Assembly (NCBI GenBank): GCA_023389155.1
Contig: JAEWEV010000005.1
Span: 1-53,231 of the forward strand
Source: Pseudomonadota bacterium
GTDB taxonomy: Bacteria; Pseudomonadota; Gammaproteobacteria; Burkholderiales; Burkholderiaceae_B
Length of the DNA stretch: 53,231 bases
Direction: 5' to 3'
A program made the position numbers and the translations under genes. The notes beneath the pieces are model-generated. The model worked only from the letters and a program-made list of their open reading frames with translations, searched no databases and was not told the origin of the DNA. Shown here in pieces: positions 15,037-22,293 of this stretch; the first letter of the stretch is position 1, and each line of letters starts with the position of its first letter.

Positions 15037-15924
15037 TTATAAAGCGGTACCGGTGCGATATTGCGCAACCAGACGATCAATGTTGATTTCACTTGAAAAC
15101 ACGGTGACGGCGGGGCCACGCATGGTGATGTGATTGCCATCCCAGGCAACGTTCAGCTCGCCGCCCCGTGTATGAACGGTAACGGGCGATAGCAGGTGGC
15201 CACGACGGATTCCGGCGACCACGGCAGCGCAGGCCCCTGTCCCGCAGGCCAGGGTCTCTCCGGCGCCACGTTCATACACACGCAAGCGGATGGTGTGTGG
15301 ATCGACGATTTGCATGAAGCCGGCATTCACGCGATGAGCAAATCGCGGATGGGATTCGATAAGTGGCCCCAGCACGGCGACGGGAGCATCTGCTGCGCTG
15401 TTCACAATCTGTACGGCATGGGGATTGGAGATGGCAACCAGCGACAGGTTGGCGGTGTCGCCATTATCCAGCGGCAGTGACCAGATCGTGTCGTCATGCT
15501 CGGTGGTGCTGTTCAGGTCCGTGGTGTCGAAGGCAACCGCTTCGGGTTCGAAGCGGGTTTGACCCATGCTGACTGACACGGTGCCATCGTTGGCCTCTTC
15601 CAGGACGATCAGGCCCGTGGCAATTTCCGCCTTCAGGGGATTGCGCGAAGAAAGCTTTTGCTCGTGTACGAAACGCACGAAGCAGCGGGCGCCATTACCG
15701 CAATGTTCGACTTCGCTGCCATCGGCATTGAATATCCGGTAGCGGAAATCGGCTTCGGGATGGCTGGGATTTTCGACCAGCAGAATCTGGTCGGCGCCGA
15801 TACCAAATTGCCGATGGGCCAGGGCGCGGGCACGCTCGGGCGTCATGTCGATGGATTGACGTACGCCATCGAGCACGACAAAGTCGTTGCCTGCACCGTG
15901 CATTTTCGAAAAAGACCAGATCAT
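15037..15924 (-). CDS. dapF: Diaminopimelate epimerase
   Basis: DapF converts LL- to meso-diaminopimelate, the last step before lysine and the source of the peptidoglycan cross-linking residue. The 295-residue protein has both catalytic cysteine motifs, EHCGNGARCFVRF and LACGTGACAAVV, which act as the acid-base pair. The family start FSKMHGAGNDFVVLDG fixes the beginning, so I use the ATG at 15924 and not the longer open frame. It follows lpxL by 72 bases. Confidence 0.97.
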   Translation of the reverse strand: MIWSFSKMHGAGNDFVVLDGVRQSIDMTPERARALAHRQFGIGADQILLVENPSHPEADFRYRIFNADGSEVEHCGNGARCFVRFVHEQKLSSRNPLKAEIATGLIVLEEANDGTVSVSMGQTRFEPEAVAFDTTDLNSTTEHDDTIWSLPLDNGDTANLSLVAISNPHAVQIVNSAADAPVAVLGPLIESHPRFAHRVNAGFMQIVDPHTIRLRVYERGAGETLACGTGACAAVVAGIRRGHLLSPVTVHTRGGELNVAWDGNHITMRGPAVTVFSSEINIDRLVAQYRTGTAL

Positions 15925-15996
15925 TGAGAGTATTCCAGAGTCAACAGCGCTATTATCGCCCATCCTGACCGGTAGCACCACCGCGGTATTGCTGAA

Positions 15997-16902
15997 TCAG
16001 TAGAATTTCTTTTCCCCTTCGGGCCGTGTCTTGAAACGACGGTGCACCCAGTAATACTGAGGCGGGTCGGGGCGAATCCATGCTTCAAGCTGCTGATTGC
16101 AGAACAGTGTCGCCTGTTCCAGATTCATCTGGCCCGGAAAATCGGCAAAGGGGGGAAGGACCTGCGTGTAATAGTGGCCTGTGGTTCTATCCCAGCGTGT
16201 GACAATGGGAATCACGTCGGCCTTCCACGTCCGTGCAATCTGTGCCGTGGCCGGCAGCGTGGCCGCGTCAACACCGAAGAAGGGTACGAAAAGGGCGCCT
16301 TCGCGACCGAAATCCATATCGGGCAGATAGTAGACCACTGCGCCCTGGCGCATCAGCCGCAGCAGGGGGCGAATGCCTTCCTTGCGCGATATCTGGGTCA
16401 CATCGTTAAAGCGGCCGCGGCCTTTGATCATCACGGCATCCACCTGGGGGTCCGAAGCCGGGGTATACATGGTGGCCGACCTGGGCAGGTGCATGGACAG
16501 AATGGTTGCGGCGGCGTCCAGACCGACAAAATGCGGGGCAAAGAGCAGGGTGGGCCGTTCGGAGTCGATGCTTTGCTGGATGTGTTCGTACCCCTCAAGG
16601 TGCACCAGGCGACGGATTTTTTCTTCCGATCCATACCAAAGTACGGCCCGATCAATCATGGTTTGTGCCAGGGCGCGGAAATGCTCGCGCATCCAGCGGT
16701 CACGCTGCGCCTGCGAGGCTTCAGGAAAGCAAAGTTCCAGATTTTTGCCAACAATGAACCGGCGGCGTTTCATCAGTCGATACATCAGGCTTGCACATAC
16801 GCTGCCCAAAGCCAGACGCAGGCGGTCAGGCAATAGATTGATGCAGCGGAAAAGAAAAACGAGGATGGCTGATTTCATCGTGGCTAACAATTGACGGAGC
16901 AT
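15997..16902 (-). CDS. lpxL: Lipid A biosynthesis late acyltransferase (LpxL/HtrB family)
   Basis: LpxL-family enzymes add secondary acyl chains to Kdo2-lipid IVA at the inner membrane. The 301-residue protein has an N-terminal hydrophobic anchor (MKSAILVFLFRCINLLP), the catalytic HX4D motif in APHFVGLDAA, and the conserved YLPDMDFGREGALFVPFFG stretch. Whether it adds laurate, myristate or 2-hydroxy acids cannot be told from sequence alone. The start could be the ATG at 16902 or the one at 16878; neither has an obvious ribosome site. It is first in the minus-strand operon with dapF, DUF484 and xerC, and divergent from metK. Confidence 0.9.
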   Translation of the reverse strand: MLRQLLATMKSAILVFLFRCINLLPDRLRLALGSVCASLMYRLMKRRRFIVGKNLELCFPEASQAQRDRWMREHFRALAQTMIDRAVLWYGSEEKIRRLVHLEGYEHIQQSIDSERPTLLFAPHFVGLDAAATILSMHLPRSATMYTPASDPQVDAVMIKGRGRFNDVTQISRKEGIRPLLRLMRQGAVVYYLPDMDFGREGALFVPFFGVDAATLPATAQIARTWKADVIPIVTRWDRTTGHYYTQVLPPFADFPGQMNLEQATLFCNQQLEAWIRPDPPQYYWVHRRFKTRPEGEKKFY

Positions 16903-17191
16903 GCAGTCAGGCTGACAATCCGCATGCTTTCCGGGTGATAGCCTGCGGTGCAGGGCTTGCAGGGCAAAAAAGGGCGTGCAGGCCAGACCGTTCCAGATTT
17001 TTTTCGATTGTAACGGAGAACCGTGAGGGCGTTGTTCTGCATACAGTCCAAGGAAAAATTGGGTGCAAGTTGATGTCCTTTGTATTCAGGCGCGGTCACC
17101 GGTGCATATTTGCTGTGAACGTTCCTTGCGCGCAGTCCGGATTGCATTTATCTGCTGTTGTCAGGGTTTTTAAAACCTTGATTGTCAAATT

Positions 17192-17394
17192 GTCATAAAA
17201 TGACTTCCAGGTCGCTGAGTTAACCGACAACTTGCGGGGCGACGGCCGGAGATCATTTGCACAAGCCACAGCTGGCAGATGACGGTTTCCGGATACTTTC
17301 CGCTAAAGCGTCGCGCCAGTAGTAATCACCATCGGTGCTACGCGTTCTTACTGAGAATGTCGGTTTTGTTTTGACACTATTCATTGGACGCAAC
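17192..17394 (+). promoter_or_regulatory. Structured leader region upstream of metK
   Basis: The gap 16903-17394 between divergent lpxL and metK contains no gene, but its last 200 bases are strongly foldable. A small palindrome GTCAT-AAA-ATGAC (17192-17204) overlaps a possible -10. A long hairpin pairs CCGGA (17246-17250) with TCCGG (17288-17292) and TCATTTGC (17253-17260) with GCAGATGA (17275-17282). A second pairs GTAG/CTAC and CACC/GGTG (17319-17341) and is extended by CGC/GCG. The layout suggests an RNA-level control element of metK. It does not look like SAM-II to me, and no ligand can be assigned. Confidence 0.4.
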
Positions 17395-18561
17395 ATGGCC
17401 CACAACGATTTTCTTTTTACTTCCGAATCTGTTTCCGAAGGTCACCCTGACAAGGTTGCTGACCAGATTTCCGACGCCATTCTTGATGCGCTGCTTGAGC
17501 AGGATCCCAACTCCCGCGTCGCAGCCGAAACCCTCTGCAATACCGGCCTGGTTGTGCTGGCTGGCGAGATTAGCACCAAGGCCAACATCGACTATATCCA
17601 GGTCGCGCGCGATACGATCAAGCGCATCGGTTACGACAATACCGAATATGGTATTGATTACAAGGGCTGCGCCGTGCTTGTTGCTTATGACAAGCAGTCC
17701 CCCGATATTGCGCAGGGTGTGGATCGCAGCGAAGAGGAAATCCTGAATCAGGGTGCTGGCGACCAGGGCCTGATGTTTGGCTTTGCCTGCGACGAAACGC
17801 CCGATCTTATGCCCGCTCCCATCTGGTACGCGCATCGCCTGGTGCAGCGTCAGAGCGAACTGCGCAAGGATGGCCGTCTGCCATGGCTGCGTCCGGATGC
17901 CAAATCACAAGTGACATTCCGTTATATTGATGGGAAACCGGCAGAAGTTCATACGGTTGTGCTGTCTACCCAGCATTCTCCCGATATCTCCCAGGATGAT
18001 ATTCGCGAAGCGGTCATCGAAGAAATCATCAAACCTACGTTTGCCGATGGCCTCATTACACCCGACACCAAATTCCTGATCAATCCTACCGGCAAATTCA
18101 TTATTGGTGGACCTCAGGGCGATTGCGGCCTGACCGGACGCAAAATCATTGTGGATACCTATGGTGGTGCATGCCCGCATGGCGGCGGCGCTTTCTCCGG
18201 CAAGGATCCATCCAAGGTGGACCGCTCTGCTGCCTATGCTGCCCGTTATGTGGCCAAGAATATTGTGGCTGCCGGTCTGGCGCGTCAGTGCCAGATTCAG
18301 GTCAGCTATGCCATCGGGGTAGCTGAGCCAATCAACATTACCGTCTACACGGAAGGCACGGGCGTCATCTCCGATGATGAGATCGCTAAACTGGTCCGTG
18401 AGCACTTTGACCTGCGGCCACGCGGCATTGTGCAGATGCTGGATCTGCTGCGTCCTATCTATGGAAAATCGGCTGCCTATGGTCACTTTGGCCGCTCGGA
18501 ACCCGAGTTCAGCTGGGAAGCGGTCGATAAGGCCGACGCTCTGAAAAAAGCGATTGCTTAA
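17395..18561 (+). CDS. metK: S-adenosylmethionine synthetase
   Basis: MetK makes S-adenosylmethionine from methionine and ATP in the cytosol. The 388-residue protein is of normal length. It shows the family signatures FTSESVSEGHPDKVADQISD at the start, GAGDQGLMFGFA (residues 120-131) and GGGAFSGKDPSKVDRSAAY (about 263-281), which carry ATP, methionine and metal ligands. The start is the ATG at 17395 because the family sequence begins there; the upstream open frame belongs to the leader. It is followed by the SAH-controlled ahcY gene, placing synthesis and recycling of the methyl donor side by side. Confidence 0.98.
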   Translation: MAHNDFLFTSESVSEGHPDKVADQISDAILDALLEQDPNSRVAAETLCNTGLVVLAGEISTKANIDYIQVARDTIKRIGYDNTEYGIDYKGCAVLVAYDKQSPDIAQGVDRSEEEILNQGAGDQGLMFGFACDETPDLMPAPIWYAHRLVQRQSELRKDGRLPWLRPDAKSQVTFRYIDGKPAEVHTVVLSTQHSPDISQDDIREAVIEEIIKPTFADGLITPDTKFLINPTGKFIIGGPQGDCGLTGRKIIVDTYGGACPHGGGAFSGKDPSKVDRSAAYAARYVAKNIVAAGLARQCQIQVSYAIGVAEPINITVYTEGTGVISDDEIAKLVREHFDLRPRGIVQMLDLLRPIYGKSAAYGHFGRSEPEFSWEAVDKADALKKAIA

Positions 18562-18569
18562 GGTATAAT
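18541..18569 (+). promoter_or_regulatory. Predicted promoter of ahcY
   Basis: A perfect TATAAT (18564-18569) sits just after the metK stop codon. The -35 candidate CTGAAA (18541-18546), 17 bases upstream, matches consensus at four of six positions. Transcription would begin near 18576, exactly where the riboswitch fold begins. Confidence 0.55.
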
Positions 18570-18575
18570 CGTCGT

Positions 18576-18652
18576 GTTCTGAGGGGCGTTGCGACATGAC
18601 TTGGTGGTCATGCCAGGCTCAGAATACGATCAGGTAACGAACCGCGCTCATC
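18576..18652 (+). promoter_or_regulatory. S-adenosylhomocysteine (SAH) riboswitch
   Basis: The element before ahcY matches the known SAH riboswitch class. It has an outer stem TTCTGAG (18577-18583) with CTCAGAA (18618-18624), the conserved GAGGGGCGTTGCGA, and an inner hairpin CATGAC/GTCATG. The CCAGGCTCAG segment follows, then a downstream arm containing GCGCTC (18644-18649) for the pseudoknot. In this class SAH binding switches ahcY expression on, so the toxic product is cleared. That mechanism is from the literature on the family, not shown here. It is typical of beta- and gammaproteobacterial ahcY genes. Confidence 0.88.
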
Positions 18653-18729
18653 ATATACTGCGTTGCTGGTCTATGGTGAGTTGCACTCACGCTCGCATCG
18701 GCATCGCAGTATGTTTCAGGATGAATACT

Positions 18730-20124
18730 ATGACTGCTGATTACAAAATTGCCGATATTTCTCTGGCCGACTGGGGCCGGCGCGAACTGTCCATTGCCGA
18801 AACCGAAATGCCGGGCCTGATGGCCACGCGCGAAGAGTTCGCCAAATCCCAACCTCTTAAAGGCGCCCGCATTGCTGGCAGCCTGCACATGACCATTCAG
18901 ACCGGTGTGTTGATTGAAACCCTCACCGCGCTGGGCGCCGAAGTGCGCTGGGCATCTTGCAATATTTTCTCAACCCAGGATCACGCGGCCGCGGCCATTG
19001 CTGCCAGCGGCGTGCCGGTGTTTGCCATTAAAGGCGAGACGCTGGCCGATTACTGGGAATATACCCATCGCATCTTCGAGTGGCCGGGTGAACAGGCCAA
19101 TATGATTCTGGATGACGGTGGTGATGCCACAACGCTGCTGCACCTGGGTGCCAAGGCGGAAAAGGATATCTCTGTACTGGACAATCCCGGCAGCGAAGAG
19201 GAAACCGTACTGTTTGCCGCCATCCGCAAGCGCCTGGAAAAAGACGCAAGCTGGTACTCCACAAGGCTGGCCAAGATTATCGGTGTTACTGAAGAGACCA
19301 CCACGGGCGTGCATCGTTTGTATCAGATGGCCCAGAAAGGTGAGCTGCAGATTCCCGCCATCAACGTCAATGATTCCGTGACCAAATCCAAATTCGACAA
19401 TCTTTACGGTTGCCGCGAATCACTGGTAGATGGCATCAAGCGTGCGACCGATGTGATGGTTGCCGGCAAGATCGCCGTGGTTGCCGGGTTTGGCGATGTG
19501 GGCAAGGGTTGTGCACAGGCGCTGGCCGCCCTGCGCGCCCAAGTTTGGGTGACCGAAATTGATCCGATCTGCGCGTTGCAGGCATCCATGGAAGGCTACA
19601 AAGTGGTCACCATGGAAGAAGCGGCAGACAAGGCCGATATTTTCGTGACTGCGACAGGCAACTACCATGTGATTACGCGCGAGCACATGGAACGCATGAA
19701 GAACGAAGCCATCGTCTGCAATATCGGTCACTTCGACAATGAAATCGATGTTGCCGCAGTAGAAGACCTTAAGTGGGAAGAAATCAAGCCTCAGGTAGAT
19801 CATATTATTTTCCCCGATGGCAAGCGTATTATTCTGCTGGCTCAGGGCCGTCTGGTCAATCTGGGTTGCGCGACAGGTCATCCTTCATTTGTGATGTCCG
19901 CATCATTTACCAACCAGACGATTGCACAGATTGAACTCTTTACCCGGACCGCAGAATACAAAAAAGGTCAGGTCTATGTGCTGCCCAAGCACCTTGATGA
20001 AAAGGTTGCACGCCTGCATCTGAAGAAGCTGGGTGTCACACTGACAGAATTGTCCCAGAAGCAGGCCGACTACATCGGCGTGCCGGCACAGGGACCATTC
20101 AAGCCAGATCATTATCGCTATTGA
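18730..20124 (+). CDS. ahcY: Adenosylhomocysteinase (SAH hydrolase)
   Basis: AhcY reversibly hydrolyses S-adenosylhomocysteine to homocysteine and adenosine, relieving inhibition of methyltransferases. The 464-residue protein has the substrate region NIFSTQDHAAAAIA, the catalytic NDSVTKSKFDN segment, the NAD-binding glycine motif GFGDVGKGCA and the C-terminal PDHYRY tail that closes on NAD. I use the ATG at 18730 because AGGA lies about eight bases upstream; an ATG at 18721 overlaps that site. It is controlled by the SAH riboswitch upstream. The following gap (20125-20400) shows no convincing gene. Confidence 0.98.
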   Translation: MTADYKIADISLADWGRRELSIAETEMPGLMATREEFAKSQPLKGARIAGSLHMTIQTGVLIETLTALGAEVRWASCNIFSTQDHAAAAIAASGVPVFAIKGETLADYWEYTHRIFEWPGEQANMILDDGGDATTLLHLGAKAEKDISVLDNPGSEEETVLFAAIRKRLEKDASWYSTRLAKIIGVTEETTTGVHRLYQMAQKGELQIPAINVNDSVTKSKFDNLYGCRESLVDGIKRATDVMVAGKIAVVAGFGDVGKGCAQALAALRAQVWVTEIDPICALQASMEGYKVVTMEEAADKADIFVTATGNYHVITREHMERMKNEAIVCNIGHFDNEIDVAAVEDLKWEEIKPQVDHIIFPDGKRIILLAQGRLVNLGCATGHPSFVMSASFTNQTIAQIELFTRTAEYKKGQVYVLPKHLDEKVARLHLKKLGVTLTELSQKQADYIGVPAQGPFKPDHYRY

Positions 20125-20400
20125 CAGGGCGCCTGAGTGTTGCCGCCGATTGCCGGTTCAGCTATCACGGTTGTGATGGTTTCGGCATCTGGCGGTGCGC
20201 CGATGAACAGGAATAGCAGGATGGTGCTGCCGGCAGGACTTAAGGGCTGGCCGGCGGCAGGTTTCCTCAATAATTGTGATTCCCGTCTGAATGTCATCAT
20301 GAGAAGACGGCAGGACCGGAAATGCAATGGCAGCGCGTGATCTGGATAGACGCTGTCCGGATATTGGTGTTCTATTAAGGGAAATTAAAGGAGAAGTAAT

Positions 20401-20736
20401 ATGACGTTGCTGTTAACCTGGGTCTTGCAGGCGCTGGCCCTTATGATTGTTGCCTATATTCTGCCTGGTATTACCGTCACCAGTTTTGTCTCTGCTCTTA
20501 TTGCAGCTGTGATTCTGGGTCTGGTCAATGCAGTGGTTTATCCGATTCTTGCCATTCTGACGCTCCCCATTACCATTGTCACGCTGGGTCTGTTCCTGCT
20601 GGTGCTGAACGTGCTGATGTTCTGGCTGGCCGGGTCGGTATTCCATGGTTTCAAGGTCGACGGTTTCTGGTGGGCCGTGATCGGCGCCGTTCTGTATTCC
20701 ATCGTTTCCGCAATTTTGCTGAGTATTCTGAATTAA
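20401..20736 (+). CDS. Phage holin family 4 / MmlQ-type small membrane protein
   Basis: This 111-residue protein is almost entirely hydrophobic, with four predicted membrane segments. It matches the small family first annotated as mycobacteriophage holin superfamily IV (PF04020), with the conserved PGITVTSFVSALIAAVILGLVN and VYPILAILTLPITIVTLGLF stretches. Despite the name it is widespread in bacterial chromosomes and is not evidence of a prophage. A strong AAAGGAG site precedes it. It ends four bases before metF, an order I recall from other Alcaligenaceae. Confidence 0.88.
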   Translation: MTLLLTWVLQALALMIVAYILPGITVTSFVSALIAAVILGLVNAVVYPILAILTLPITIVTLGLFLLVLNVLMFWLAGSVFHGFKVDGFWWAVIGAVLYSIVSAILLSILN

Positions 20737-20740
20737 CGTT

Positions 20741-21583
20741 ATGAGTTCTTTTTCCGACGAGGCGTTCAGCCTGGAGTTTTTCCCGCCGCGCGATCAGGCA
20801 TCGCGCGAGCGGCTGGTCGGCACGGCCAAGCAGTTGATGGCCATGCATCCTCGTTACGTCAGCGTAACTTTCGGGGCGGGCGGATCAACCCGTGATGGGA
20901 CGGCAGAAACCGTGTCCATGTTTTCGCAGCTCGGTTGTGAAGCCGCTCCGCATCTGTCCTGCATTGGCGCGAGCAAAGCATCGCTGCTGCAGTTGCTGGA
21001 TGACTACAAAGAGAAAGGGGTTCGGCGCATTGTGGCCTTGCGCGGGGACCTTCCTTCCGGTATGGGCGGTAATGATTCCGATTACCGCTATGCCTCGGAT
21101 CTGGTGCAGCTTATCCGTGAACATTCGGGTGACTGGTTCCACATTGAAGTGGCAGCGTATCCCGAAATGCATCCGCAGGCTGACAGCCCCGAACACGATC
21201 TGAATAATTTTGTGACCAAGGTCAATGCGGGTGCAAACAGCGCGATCACACAATATTTTTTCAATCCTGATGCGTATTTTGACTTTGCGAATCGGGCCGT
21301 GCAGCGGGGAGTAACGATTCCCATCGTTCCCGGCATCATGCCCATCACCAACCACACCCAGTTGCTGCGGTTTTCGCAAATGTGCGGTGCGGAAGTGCCA
21401 CGCTGGATCCGTCTGCGTCTGGCGCAATATGGTGATGATAAAGCCTCGATTCGTGCTTTCGGTACCGAGGTCGTGACACAGCTGTGCCAGAAGCTCATTG
21501 ACGGCGGCGTGCCCGGTATTCATTTCTATACTCTGAACAATGCCGACGCGACGCTGTCGGTATGGAAAAACCTGCGCTATTGA
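20741..21583 (+). CDS. metF: 5,10-methylenetetrahydrofolate reductase
   Basis: MetF reduces methylene-THF to 5-methyl-THF with FAD, supplying the methyl group for methionine synthesis. The 280-residue TIM-barrel protein starts FSLEFFPPRDQASRERL, with the family FFPP motif holding the catalytic Glu. It has VSVTFGAGGSTRDGT, RGDLPSG and ITQYFFNPDAYF, all typical of FAD-binding MetF. It completes the metK-ahcY-metF activated methyl cycle cluster. A 7-bp hairpin follows at 21594-21614. Confidence 0.96.
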   Translation: MSSFSDEAFSLEFFPPRDQASRERLVGTAKQLMAMHPRYVSVTFGAGGSTRDGTAETVSMFSQLGCEAAPHLSCIGASKASLLQLLDDYKEKGVRRIVALRGDLPSGMGGNDSDYRYASDLVQLIREHSGDWFHIEVAAYPEMHPQADSPEHDLNNFVTKVNAGANSAITQYFFNPDAYFDFANRAVQRGVTIPIVPGIMPITNHTQLLRFSQMCGAEVPRWIRLRLAQYGDDKASIRAFGTEVVTQLCQKLIDGGVPGIHFYTLNNADATLSVWKNLRY

Positions 21584-21593
21584 TGCACAGTCG

Positions 21594-21614
21594 GGCCTGC
21601 CCTGGTAGCAGGCC
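21594..21614. terminator. Hairpin between convergent metF and the folate cyclo-ligase
   Basis: GGCCTGC and GCAGGCC form a perfect seven-base stem around a seven-base loop. It lies between two converging genes and could end both, but no T tract follows on the plus strand. Confidence 0.5.
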
Positions 21615-21616
21615 TG

Positions 21617-22240
21617 TCAAACGCCAGGCGCGCGCGCCGGCACGATCCAGCCACCGGGAGTGACAATCGCGTCCAGCGGCATATCATGGGCCGCCGGGGC
21701 GTATTCCTCTTTGATCAGTCCCTCATCCCAGCCGATCCCGATACAGCACGCACGATGACCCTGCCGGGCCAGCGCATGCAGCGTGCGGTCATAATACCCT
21801 TTGCCATACCCCAGGCGGTGTCCGTCTCGTGTGTAGCCCAGGGTGGGTACCAGAATCAGCGTCGGCAGCGCGGCCGGCGTCTGCACGTCGGGTTCCGGAA
21901 TATTGAAGGCACCACGTCGCAGCGGGGTGTCCGGGGACCAGCGATAAAAATGCAGGGGGGCATCGCGCTGTTCGATCACGGGCAGGCTGACCTCATGACC
22001 CAGGGTGTGCAGGTCGTGCAGCAGCGGGATCAGATCCGGTTCGCCACGAATCGGCCAGAATCCGGCAACCGGCCCGATAGCCGAATGGGCAGGAAGCCGG
22101 CTATCTTGACGCTGGCTTCCCAGCCAGTCCAAAATGTGTTCTTTTATTTGTACACTTAGTATCTGCCGACGAGAATCGGACATGGCCGACCGGGCGGCCA
22201 GCAGGGATTGACGCAAGGTCGGGGTATCGGCAGATGTCAT
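21617..22240 (-). CDS. 5-formyltetrahydrofolate cyclo-ligase
   Basis: This enzyme converts 5-formyl-THF to 5,10-methenyl-THF with ATP, returning it to the active folate pool. The 207-residue protein has the RQSLLAARSAMS N-terminal region, the PDLIPLL substrate segment, and the family motif LGYGKGYYDRTL, with DGHRLGYGKGYYD as the ATP-binding loop. The start is the ATG at 22240, in agreement with the family N-terminus. It is convergent with metF, to which it is metabolically related, and divergent from the lytic transglycosylase. Confidence 0.92.
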   Translation of the reverse strand: MTSADTPTLRQSLLAARSAMSDSRRQILSVQIKEHILDWLGSQRQDSRLPAHSAIGPVAGFWPIRGEPDLIPLLHDLHTLGHEVSLPVIEQRDAPLHFYRWSPDTPLRRGAFNIPEPDVQTPAALPTLILVPTLGYTRDGHRLGYGKGYYDRTLHALARQGHRACCIGIGWDEGLIKEEYAPAAHDMPLDAIVTPGGWIVPARAPGV

Positions 22241-22293
22241 GGCCTGTACGAATACAAAATGTGATATCAAACATGACTATAACAGGACAGCAT

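Noticed and set aside
20125..20400. Small frames in the gap between ahcY and the holin-family gene
   Set aside because: None has a ribosome site or recognisable sequence, and frames on both strands are interrupted.
20401..20736. Phage holin name suggesting a prophage remnant
   Set aside because: This family is common in bacterial chromosomes, no other phage gene is near, and the position before metF is consistent with housekeeping context.
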